NCBI GenBank assembly: GCA_022813625.1
Contig: JAKLMB010000013.1
Coordinates: forward strand, 558,001-622,000
Source of the DNA: Aaosphaeria pasadenensis
Lineage: Eukaryota; Ascomycota; Dothideomycetes; Pleosporales
Direction of reading: 5' to 3'
Length of the DNA stretch: 64,000 nt
Shown: piece after piece, positions 34,049-44,113 of the stretch
How the letters are laid out: every line of letters begins with the position of its first letter
Numbering within the stretch: the first letter of the stretch is position 1
Made by a program: the position numbers and the translations under genes
Notes under the pieces: generated by a model
Database searches by the model: none
Seen by the model: only the letters and a program-made list of their open reading frames with translations
What the model was told of the DNA's origin: nothing

Positions 34049-36281
34049 GGCGGTTGTATGTCTTCTGTTCCAGTTATTATGAAAAATCCACAAGGAAATG
34101 GTTCTGGTATAGAGAGAGGTATCCACAAGCGTTAGGGTAGCTGCTTGAATGAAATAGCTTGGTTGCCTTAGTGATACCACCAAATCGCTGCAATGTTGCT
34201 GTCGGTATCAGTGTGCGGGAACGCGCTGGGGTGAATGATGGAGGTCCTTTTGACGGGCAAACGCAGTGCGCACAGGCCGGATCATCTCGCAGAGTGAGAA
34301 TCACACTCGCCGCTCGAATGGCCAATGGCATGTTCCCTGTCACATCCAAGTGCCTGGCTAGGTTCTCCACAAGATGGTTGGATCACATGTTCCGCCTCCC
34401 TTCTTCCAAGAAAATGAAACAAAGGATGAATAACATGCACCTTTCCGAGGACTAATAGATCTAGGTCTCCATCACACCACAGAAGCTGTCCAGAGACGCA
34501 TCATGATAGTAGGGGGGCTGTGGTTTCTTCCCGATAATAGTTACACAACAAAGGGGAGTGCATCATTGTGGCATTCCGTCCAGGGGCGTAGCTGACATAG
34601 AAAGAGACGTGTGTAGTGTGATGATTCTCACAGCTTCAAATAGCACGTTATTCTGTCGAACTGTACATGTAGCTACAACTAACAGGCAGCCAGCCCTATG
34701 TGATACCCCCACGTAGTTGCTCTCACCAAGAGAGGCGACCTCAGCGACTTCTGTCAGTTAGTAAACTACCGGGAAGCATGCAGATCGATGTAACCACCAA
34801 GTGAGACGCCGATTCGCCAATTCGCTCTCCAGTGCCCTGGGCCTTCATATTCTTTCATCGACGATCTCCCGCCAATGTGCCATGATCCTTGCCACTCACT
34901 ACATTTTTCGGTTTGTCCAGCCACCATTTGATAGAACTTCCAAGCTCTTAGTAGATGCTCAGCCGGGATGTGGTAGGCAGAGTTTAGCTGGTCCCCATTT
35001 ATTGCAGACCAAACACACTTGGTTGTCAAGGAGCCTTGCAGTGCATGCGGTCATGAATGTAATAACGGGAGGAAGGTATCACCGACCTTTGATGATTGTA
35101 GGTTTCGTGTTAATGCATACAGTCCCCAGAACAAAATGCTACCTATACTGATTGTACGAGTGACCATAGGGACTGCAGTGCCTCTCTGCGTTTCTACCCG
35201 AAGCCGAGTCGGGTTCTCGTTTCGGTTGCTTGGGTGCTGCAAATGATTGGCACACGGCCCGAAGATCATCCAAGTTCCACCGCCCAGACTCTCAATACGC
35301 AGTCATATTAATCCCGCGGGACTTTGCATTTGACTACCAATCCAATGTCACATCACTACGCAAGCAAGGACACCATGGCTATGATGGCAGCTTACCACAC
35401 GTCACCGGACAATACCACACCTACCAGATTTGAACAGGAGTGCAGCAAGAAAGTCACACAACTTTATTGTGTACAAACGTCGTTAAGATCGATTCTGAGG
35501 TTCAGTGAGTGGAACACACCTGCTCTCAAAGAAACCCAGTTTCTCCTCAGTGCAAATCCCGTCTTCCATCTGTCGGATAGATGCTAGATACTGAACAGTG
35601 AACTTAACCACTTGATCTATGCATGAGTTGTGGTGCAAATACACTGGGACATGGGTCAGAGTAAACCCGGATCGTTGCCGATTTGATGATGTCGAGCAAT
35701 CCCATACGAAGTTGAGCATGCGCCTTTGTTACCACCGCGGGAACTTTAGCACGGCTTGATTCTGATTGTGCTACTAACGTTGAAACCCACGACAAGGCTC
35801 GCCCCACTTATGCATGATCATTTCCAAAGGATTGACTCTTCGTTGGTTCACATCAAACATGGACCGTTGAGACAACGAACATGGGCACATCATTTCAGGT
35901 TGACAGTCTGTCTATTTTGTGGTGTAGCAGGGTAGGTGAGGCTATTTGGAGGTCACGCGTGGGGGGAAAGGGACTGGACAGAGCATAGATAGATAGATCA
36001 AGGCAGCCGAGAGAGAGGTCGACGCATTATCCACCTCCCTCCAAAGGCTCCATCCACGATGACGAATATCTATCTATCCTACCTCTCCACCAATGGCGGG
36101 TCGTGCCGGCGATGCCCCCTACTATTGAGGCACCCATATCTCTGGTTCACTGCATGATGAGACTGCAGCCTGTCATCTTCTACACCGTGACCCATCGCCG
36201 TTTGCCATTTCATGCACCTTGCATGCTACCGGACACTGCGCGTATCTCCGGCTACCTATCTTCAGATATTCACAGGGTCGC
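34049..36281. other. 2.2-kb intergenic region
   Basis: No gene supported; open frames are short with no recognisable domains. It includes the promoter of paralogue 2 on the left and short TAGA/TATC runs near 35,980-36,080. Confidence 0.5.
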
Positions 36282-36848
36282 TCACTGACCTTCGCTCCAA
36301 GGCTGGTAGACTACAGGCTTGATCACACCGTTCTTCTCATCTTCCTGACCCTCTCCACCAGCCTGCTTCCGTCGTACCCACATCGTTCCACGGTCCCAAT
36401 CCCTTGTAATTGCCTGTCGATTTCGAGCAGATACAGTGAACACCAGCCCCACACCTTCAAAGACTGTAGCTTCCGCCTTGGTACTGCCATTTTCTGGAGT
36501 GCGTGCGAGAATACACTTAGCTTCTCCAGGGTCTTCGCGCGTCAATGAGTCACTGTCGTGGTTGTCGCGGTTAGCGAAGGGAGATAGGGGAAGTGATGTG
36601 CACTGGATAGATCTAGAGTCTTCACCACGGCTAATTTTAGAAGAAGTAGAGGAGTCTTTATCGGGGCTAGATGATTTTGGGGGTGGGGCAAGAGGATTCT
36701 GGTTGTCCTTTGATGATGGTGCGTATCCTGAGAATGACTGATCTTGGAGTCTTGGAGTGCTGGTGGGAAGTTTCCCAGGGGTAGGCGAATTGATTTGGTT
36801 CCATACAATGGCTGCTTTCTGTGCCTTACGGACAGGGCTACAAGGCAT
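36282..36848 (-). CDS. Hypothetical disordered protein
   Basis: A 188-aa frame rich in Ser, Pro, Asp and charged residues, probably disordered in its first 100 residues. The C-terminal part (EGVGLVFTVSARNRQAITRDWDRGTMWVRRK) is less biased and looks like real coding sequence. No family recognised. It lies alone, 353 bp from the MAK16 stop. It could be a small orphan gene or a chance frame; I lean towards a gene. Confidence 0.42.
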   Translation of the reverse strand: MPCSPVRKAQKAAIVWNQINSPTPGKLPTSTPRLQDQSFSGYAPSSKDNQNPLAPPPKSSSPDKDSSTSSKISRGEDSRSIQCTSLPLSPFANRDNHDSDSLTREDPGEAKCILARTPENGSTKAEATVFEGVGLVFTVSARNRQAITRDWDRGTMWVRRKQAGGEGQEDEKNGVIKPVVYQPWSEGQ

Positions 36849-37202
36849 GGCTTAAGAGGGTTGTGACAACACTGATACGGTAGATAGTGGTTATGACACA
36901 AATGATTCGATGACATAGATGTTATGAGATATTCACTTGGATGTTTTTCAGGACCATAGATCTTAGCATTGTTCAGAAAAACGGTGAAAACATTGTATAA
37001 TATCACTGATACTGGCAAGTCTATCTTGCATAGTGGTTCTATAGAAGACAACGAACATACATAGTGATAGCCACGCTATCACCTCGGGGTTTTAGTGCCA
37101 AGACTTTTGATCATATGTCATATACGCAATCGAAGAAGACCAAAACTCCACTGGAACGCCAATTCAAATGCCAGACGCGCATCGCATTCCAAGGGTATCT
37201 GT
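36849..37202. other. Intergenic gap between orphan gene and MAK16
   Basis: 354 bp, no feature recognised. It would be the promoter of the orphan gene and the MAK16 3' flank. Confidence 0.5.
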
Positions 37203-38398
37203 TTATGCGCGAACGAGTTCCCGGGCAGGAGGCTCCCGCTCGATTTCGTATTCGATCTCCCGGCGAGGGCCTTTCGAGTCCTTCGTTGGCTTCTTCTTTG
37301 GCTTCGATGGAGGACCGGCAGGGCGTTTCCTTTTGAGGCTTGCGAGTTGCTTTTTGAGTTTCTCGTTATCGTCTTCCGACTCGTCGTCATCGTCTTCATC
37401 ATCTTCCTGTTCGCTTGCGCTGGCACTTTCGCTCTCGTCCTCATCGTCCTCGTCCTCGTCCTCGCTTCGGCCGTCCATCCAGTCTTCGAAGTCCTCCAGT
37501 TCATCATCGCTCTCGCCCTCGATATCGGAAACATACTCGACATCGCCAACCCCCTGTTCAGTTTCGTATTCATTTTCAACGCCATCCTCTTCAATGCCTT
37601 CATCGAGGTCCTGATCCCCAGTGACCTCACCTTCCTTTTCGAGGGCGCGCATCACGCGCATCCATACATCGTGCTCGACATTGACTGGCGCCTCGCCGTA
37701 AGCGCCGCTTCGAAGACGATCAAGTAACACCTTCTCGATAGATCGCTCAACCTTGGCGGCTGCGAGAGCCTTCCTCTCTCGGCCTTCCTCCCTACGCCTA
37801 ACTTTTGGCGCAAGTCTGGGGACAAGTCTTTCTCCCAATCTTGCATCCTCCTTCTCGAGCTTTCTGATTCGGATGTTCACTTGCGTCAATCTCGTGAGTC
37901 TCTGCTTGTTGCGATGCTTCATGAATTTGGGGTAACTGAGGAAGATGTCAGCAAGGTCACACTCTACGGTGTGAATCGACGTTTCTTACAATTGGAGATG
38001 CGTATCGACTTGTTCCAGGGCTTTGGTATAATTTTGACTAAGTTTGATCTTCTCCCACATCTTGGTCGGTAGATGGCATCGCTCGGGCTCCTTGATGTAC
38101 AAGTAGAGATTGCCAGTCGCCGGGTCGTTGCGAATGGTAGCATATCGGCTGTTGGCAAGGGGGCAGGCCTCTGATAGACTTGTCAGAAACGGATTTGATT
38201 CAGATATTGGCAAACCGAGTACTTACGTCGACTGCAGAAACCCGTAACATTGTGTTCATTGCGACAGAAAGTCTAGATACCTGGTCAGAACGATCCAATA
38301 CGGCGATTCAGCAATCTTACCTGATCTTTTGTGGTCTTCAATTTGAAACTGCAGAAGTCCTTGCCAATGATCTGCCATACCATGTCATCGGAAGCCAT
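37203..38398 (-). CDS. MAK16: MAK16 ribosome biogenesis protein
   Basis: Exons in transcription order are 38398-38321, 38272-38227, 38170-37990 and 37935-37203 (345 aa), introns 48, 56 and 54 nt. The start MASDDMVWQIIGKDFCSFK and spliced TFCRNEHNVTGFCSRQACPLANSRYAT carry the conserved cysteines (C16, C29, C39, C44). Then come LYLYIKEPERCHLPTKMWE, LSQNYTKALEQVDTHL and KHRNKQRLTRLTQV, all diagnostic for Mak16. The tail is long, acidic (Glu/Asp runs about 240-300) and then Lys-rich with nuclear-localisation character. In yeast Mak16 is an essential nucleolar factor for 60S subunit and 5.8S/25S rRNA maturation. It starts 206 bp from MSS1 in the opposite direction. Confidence 0.95.
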
Positions 38399-38604
38399 TT
38401 TGAACGTGGATATCGAGACTTTGCTCGTTTGCGTGTTGTTGTTGGATGCGGCAACTTTTTTTTTCCAGCCTGCGAACGAAACTCGAAATCTTGGCGCGCT
38501 AAAGGGCAGCGGGGGTCTGTGCGCCTCTTGCGGAGACCCACCCTTCACCGAATCCTCGTCACCACCATTGTCATCATGCGACAAAATATTGTGTTCCTCT
38601 CGTA
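38399..38604. promoter_or_regulatory. Bidirectional promoter MAK16/MSS1
   Basis: Only 206 bp lie between the two opposing start codons, so both promoters and leaders must share this space. No TATA box is clear, as expected for housekeeping genes. Confidence 0.6.
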
Positions 38605-41058
38605 ATGAGAGCTTTCAGTTCGTCGACTCGAAGATCTTGTCTTTTATGGCTCCAGCAATCTCGTTCTCTTCGCAGTGAGGCAGTCCAGCGATCAATTGGA
38701 CCTCTCATTCGAACACATCCCCACAATGGATTCTACAGTACCTCAAGAGGGCCATTAGGCCTCACACACATACGGTTTTCTCATTTTCAACATTGGCAGC
38801 AAGATGAACCTACCATATATGCACTTTCTACCGCATCAGGCAGAGCTGCGATTGCGGTTATTCGGATCTCTGGACCAGCAGTTTCACACGTCAGTCACCT
38901 CTCGTCGAGTGAGTATTCCTCGATTCCAACAGCTCTGATTTATGTGATAGGTCTACCGAGAACTATGTCCAGGAACGAAATTCCCATCGCCTCGTAATGC
39001 AGCATTGCGCAAACTATACGAACCAAACGTACCCAATTCTCCCTCGACCGTACTTGATTCCGGAGCCCTAGTCCTCTATTTCCCCGCGCCCCGAACGGTG
39101 ACAGGAGAGGATATCCTAGAACTTCATGTTCATGGCGGGCCTGCGGTGGTTCGTGCTGTTCTTGCAGCCGTATCCAAATGCTCACGCCGAGAAAGTCCCA
39201 TTCGATACGCAGAGCCCGGAGAATTCACTCGCCGCGCTTTCGCCAATGATCGAATGACGCTTCCCCAGATTGAATCTCTGGGCGAAACTCTATCAGCATC
39301 TACCGAGCAGCAGCGGAAGCTCTCAGTCCGAGGAACAACTTCGTCACTAGCGGCGCGATACGAACAATGGAGGGTACAATTGCTTCAAGCTCGAGGCGAG
39401 CTCGAGGCGCTGATCGACTTCTCGGAAGACCAGCATTTCGACGAGTCTCCTGCAGAGCTCTGTGCATCAGTCGCAGAGCATACCCGTGGTCTCATTGCTA
39501 GAATCCAAGCACATGTCACAAATGCTGTACGAGGTGAACTGTTGCGGAACGGCATAAGCGTTGCCTTGTTAGGAGCGCCTAATGCAGGGAAAAGCAGCCT
39601 CTTGAACCGCATTGTCGGGCGCGAGGCTGCTATTGTCTCTCAAGAAGCCGGCACTACAAGAGATGTCGTTGAAGTCGGTGTTGATCTCGGAGGTTGGCTA
39701 GTCAAGATCGGGGACATGGCTGGCCTGAGAAGAGCTGGACTTGTGGATTCCGACGCGGTTGGTGCTGTTGAGCAGGAAGGCATCAAGCGCGCTAAACAGC
39801 GAGCGCTAGAGTCAGATGTGTTGATCGTCGTTCAGGACGCCACAGCCGAAATGGATCCCGAAGTGATGGAAACGACTAGGCAGTGTGTCGATCTAGGAAT
39901 CAACGTCCTCTTTGCAATCAACAAGATGGACCAGCTTCCTGCGCACATGGACCTCACAGGCTGGAAAGAAAGAATTCATGCCGAATTTGGCATCCCTTTC
40001 GACCGGGCGTTCTTCATTTCGTGCAGTGTCGCTTCGGCCCCCAAAGCCGCCAACTCCAGGGGCGAAGACCCCGGAAACATTCAGAACTTCCTCGACGGCC
40101 TTCTCCAGGTCTTCCGGAATATGACAGCAGCCCTGGTTCCCGATTCCGATCCTGACCCTTCGATCTGGCAGGAGTCCCTGGGGGCGACCGAACGTCAGCG
40201 CCTACTGCTTACCGAATGCCTAACACACCTCGAAGCATTCCTAATTGCCGTGAAAGCGGAGCCCAGACATGATCCACGATTCCATGAATCTCCCGTGCCA
40301 TTGAAAGTTGAATCCCATTCGGAACCGACAGAAGATGTGGACATAGTGGTAGCCGCTGAATCGCTTCGCCTCGCCGCAGACGCCCTGGCACGCATCACGG
40401 GTAAAGGCGAAAGCGGCGACGTGGAAGAAGTCCTGGGCGTAGTATTCGAAAAGTAAGTTTACTCATTCTCCTACTTCCGCCCCCATCGCATATAGTGCAA
40501 GTCCACCCGCGCGACACGCCTCAATCATACCCCGATGCCTTTATCGCAACTATCCAAAACAATATAGACATCGATGTCTCAAACGCCTTTGCGCCCGCCC
40601 TTCCGTTTCCCCATCATGTCACCCGCCACAACACTGTGCCATACTCCGCCGCGTCGCCTCGCAAACGAGCCACAAAATCCTCATATATGCCAATGACGAT
40701 AGTTGGATGTGCTATCGACAGGACCCGGGACCGGGCGGGCCCAGTACGGCACAGGCAGCAACGACACATACACACCACGTAAACCTCCACCCCCAAATAA
40801 CTCTGCTCCACAAAATCCGTCTGTGCCCATGATCATTCCATTCGAACACCGTTACGGCGTGGCACGCGGCCCGCATCCACTTCCCGCAGCGGTCATTTGC
40901 TTCTGCGAGTGGGTTGTGGAGATCCCGTCTCACGTTCGCATCTTCTTCCTCCGCAGCTTTTTTTCGTCCTTACTTGCGAGCAGGCGGCGAGGTCGCTCGT
41001 TGTGGAGAACGATGATTGCTAATTCGAGAATTGCTGTAGGTTCTGTGTTGGCAAATAA
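38605..41058 (+). CDS. MSS1: MSS1/GTPBP3/MnmE mitochondrial tRNA modification GTPase
   Basis: Exons are 38605-38889, 38951-40452 and 41040-41058 (601 aa). The N-terminus is Arg/Ser-rich, a likely mitochondrial presequence. The folate-binding domain has TIYALSTASGRAAIAVIRISGPA and the LHVHGGPAV block. The inserted G domain has GAPNAGKSS (G1), GTTRD (G2), DMAGLR (G3) and NKMD (G4). The protein acts with MTO1 to install the 5-carboxymethylaminomethyl-type group on U34 of mitochondrial tRNAs. Read without the last intron, it stops after VVFEK and lacks the essential C-terminal motif. A GTAAGT donor splits that Lys codon, and TGTAG at 41035-41039 joins it to TTC TGT GTT GGC AAA TAA, giving FCVGK exactly at the end. 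The last intron is 587 nt, exceptional for this window. Confidence 0.92.
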
Positions 41059-42157
41059 GCGCCCCGAACGGCGTTGACTGGAGATGGATCATTGGGACTA
41101 AATGACGGCAGTAATTGCGGAGACGAAAATCTCGCGTATCTGTACTAGATCCATAGATTCATAGAGAGAGAGAGAGAGGAAAGGGCAGCGGAACCACGAG
41201 AAAGCACGACTGTTCTGCCACTGCCTCAGAGTCAAAACAGTAGCCCATGTTTGAACCCAGAGCAAACACCCACCATCTTCAATTGGAAAGACAAATAGTA
41301 TAAAAAGTATATGAATATATTCATTATCAAGTAAAACCCCAATCCCTAAAGTCCCCCAAAAGATCAAATGAAACAACGCCGTCTAAAACACCCATAACCC
41401 CATACCCATCGTTAGCTCAAAATGAATGAGCCTGTCCACGATGTTGATGCATGCATATAATAACCCATCTAAACCGAAGAGAGGAAAAGCAACAAACCAG
41501 TCTAAAACGCCCAAACTCCCCCAGCATATCGTACATCCATATATCCATACATCATACAATACAGAATCTTGTACAGAGAAAGAGACAGGAAGAAGAACCA
41601 ACGCCGTTCGATGCATGCGAAACGAAAAGAGCAAAAGCCGAAGCCTGAAAGAAAGTATGCTGGAGGAAGAAAGATGTAACGACCATGCCGCTGGAAGACT
41701 CCCAATAAAATGCCCAGATGAACCGACGTGCTAGAAACGCCAGTAAAATGCCGATGAGGGAAAAGAGGAAGAAAGAAAATGAGAAATGTGTTGTACAGTA
41801 CAGCAAAACATCCCACGCTAGCTATGCAATGAAAGCAGAACAAAGAAGGGTTGTTTATGGTACAAGGTTGGTAAATGTACAAGAGAGGAATGGAAGGAAG
41901 TGAGGTGGCGGAGGTGGTGACTGGTTATGGTGGTGGCTTTCGCCATCGTTCGACGCGGAGTTTGCGGAGGGTTTTGGAGGCGGGTCGAGGGTGGTGGTAG
42001 GGTGGGCACATGGTGGTGGTGGTGGTGATCGTGATCGTTGAGATCGTGGTTGGTGGTTGGCTGGCTGGTTTGGTGTTTGTGTTGTATAGGTATTCCAATC
42101 TTTGGTTGTATAGATGTTGAATGGTGTTGCGGTATTGCGGATATGCCCGCGGGAGAT
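41059..42157. other. Gene-poor flank with short repeats
   Basis: No gene supported on either strand. It has an (AG)n run at about 41164-41179 and GGT/GTG-rich stretches near 41,920-42,070 that make long but low-complexity open frames. Confidence 0.5.
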
Positions 42158-42181
42158 TTAGTTGTAGCCTCCACGTCCCAT
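42158..42181 (-). CDS. Seven-codon MGRGGYN micro-ORF
   Basis: ATG at 42181 followed by GRGGYN and stop. The initiation context (A at -3, G at +4) is better than for the upstream microprotein. It repeats the C-terminal motif of the microprotein 90 bp upstream and may be a downstream cistron, part of an alternative transcript, or a duplicated remnant. Confidence 0.3.
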   Translation of the reverse strand: MGRGGYN

Positions 42182-42346
42182 GATGACGATTTGAAATTGT
42201 GTTGGTTGTGATGTGTGCCCCTTGGCTTTGTATGTGGTGATTGATTGTTGGTGGTGTTGTAGGCGAAGGCCTTAGTTGTATCCTCCTCGTCCAAGAGAGC
42301 TGGAATTTGAGTTGGCGTCCTCGGGTCCGTTGTATCCTCCACGTCC
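42161..42346 (-). repeat. Three dispersed 18-bp GRGGYN-coding repeats
   Basis: Copies at 42329-42346, 42275-42292 and 42161-42178 differ from each other at one or two positions. Two are followed directly by TAA. Confidence 0.75.
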
Positions 42347-42451
42347 CGAGTTGATCAGATTGATCGAGTTGAAGTCGTCGATTCCCATGAGGATAGATGG
42401 TAATATTGATTGAGTGGGTTGCTTGAGAGTAGATAGTTGCATGGATGACAT
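42272..42451 (-). CDS. 59-aa microprotein with two GRGGYN units
   Basis: Starts are possible at 42451, 42442 or 42388 in one frame; the shortest form has 38 residues. The second half is hydrophilic and ends SGRGGYNGPEDANSNSS... LGRGGYN-stop, so the same six residues occur internally and at the very C-terminus. A third copy follows in the 3' flank. The promoter side looks genuine: TATAAAG at 42628-42634, then a CA-rich leader typical of highly expressed fungal genes. No signal peptide and no family recognised; the repeats recall the GRGGAGN repeats of DUF3602 proteins, but that link is only a resemblance. It is the only supported gene in 10 kb. Confidence 0.5.
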   Translation of the reverse strand: MSSMQLSTLKQPTQSILPSILMGIDDFNSINLINSGRGGYNGPEDANSNSSSLGRGGYN

Positions 42452-42627
42452 GTATATAAACTCGAACTGGTGGTAGGTTGCCAAGGCTTGTTGTTGTATA
42501 TCTTTGCAGACGATGATTGAAGGCTTGACTTGATACTGTTGTATGAATCTGATTTCAAGTGTGTATGTGTGTGTGCTTGTATGTGATGAGATGATGCCTG
42601 ACTCGAAGGGAAAAGGGAAGCCGTCTT

Positions 42628-42634
42628 CTTTATA
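42628..42634 (-). promoter_or_regulatory. TATA box of the GRGGYN microprotein gene
   Basis: TATAAAG on the minus strand, about 180 bp before the first in-frame ATG at 42451, followed by an A/C-rich leader. Confidence 0.4.
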
Positions 42635-44056
42635 ATTGCAAAGGAGGCCGTACGAAATGGACCAGGAACACAGACGAATAGGCGTACAAGAGAGGAAGAA
42701 GGCGTTGTCCGAATGACTAGACGGTTGTGATGCACATTTACTGGACCCTCCGTTGACTCTGCCTCCCAGGCATCTTTATAAACCCAGACGTTGTGAACCA
42801 TAGACTCGGAGTATTCTGGGTGCAAGTCTCCAGGCGCAAGCACCTACAAGCGTCACGACCACTACTACCACGCCGAAAACCCCTGTAAGCCACCCTTTCA
42901 GGCATCTAGTCATCCTCTGTGCGTAGTAGTCCATGGTAGGGGGACGTGCGCCGTGATGGGGGTGGTGTGTAGGACCCCCGGACCCTAACTGATCGAATGG
43001 GCTTGCATGGGCGCAAAAGAAGAAGACGACATGGAAGCTTGCAGTGGAATGGGCCAGGAATAGTGGTTGGTTGTGCGACGATGAGCGCTGGTGGTGGGTT
43101 GTGGCAGTGAATGTGCAGAGAGAGAGCCGCAGGCGGTGCACGGTCAGCACGCCGCTCGAACGAAGAACGGCGGGATAATACAGTATCGAGTTAGCACTGA
43201 GCAGTGATAGGGTTACGAGTACGAGGCATGTACTGTACTGTACAGAACGCATGCAGACACGCACACACGCACACACACAGCGAGAGAACAAGAGAACGAG
43301 AGTGCAGACTGGTGCAGCGTTCCTTACTGCGGCGTTGGACAAGGGCCAGGGCATGGCGGCTGATGCATACTTTCATCAATCCCATCCCTATGCTGCAATT
43401 GTTCTGTAATCGTCCACGATAAATTGTCATAGGCGACCAGGACCCCCTGCAAGGCGCAAAATACATAGTAAAGAGAGAGAAGATGGAAGGGTGCTACTAC
43501 TTCCAGGCCGTAATACTGCTTTCGGTGACTGACTGCCAAGGTTACTTAACGTTATTCTCTCATAGTCCGCGGCGTAGAAATTCCATAGTATCGTTTATAA
43601 TATTGAATGTGTCCTGGGGATACATTCAAAGTATTAGCATGCTCTTTTCGTCGGACATAGGGTGTTGCAATTGTGCCTCGAAGGACGTCTGCCTTGACCT
43701 TCTCCACTCTCTTGATCCACAAGAAGACGAAGTTGAAGACCCCCTAATTTGCCTCAATAATCTCCTTCCAATCTCCTCCTCCCTGGAAAAAGTCCTAGGA
43801 TTAGTAACGTGGGGTGTGTGTGGTTGCGTTGGTTGCTGATGAAGAACATGTACCATGATGATGGTGCTGCTTTTCCCTTCGATTAAGCGCAATCTCCCCC
43901 CTGATTGGCTGCTGCAATAATACCTAAGATATGCGCAATACAGTCATACAACATCATCACCGGGCCATATCACCTATTCGAACAAGTCTCCCAGCAATAG
44001 GGAACCTGAGCGCCTCCCGCTCCCTTACACGGTTTCCGCATTCCGTCCTCGATCCA

Positions 44057-44113
44057 GCACCGTCGTGCACCGTCGAGCACCGTCCCCAAGATCCGTCCCT
44101 AAGATCCGTCCCT
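44057..44113. repeat. Short tandem repeats: 10-bp x3 then 13-bp x2
   Basis: GCACCGTCG(T/A) occurs at 44057, 44067 and, degraded, at 44077. It is followed by two exact copies of AAGATCCGTCCCT at 44088-44100 and 44101-44113. Confidence 0.75.

Noticed and set aside
38951..40456. MSS1 as a gene truncated before its catalytic C-terminal motif
   Set aside because: I first read VVFEK-stop as loss of the motif. The stop is part of a GTAAGT donor, and a matching acceptor at 41039 supplies FCVGK in phase, so the gene is intact.
42355..42843. 162-codon minus-strand frame
   Set aside because: It runs through the TATA box and CA-rich leader of the microprotein gene and is full of low-complexity Ser/His runs; more likely non-coding.
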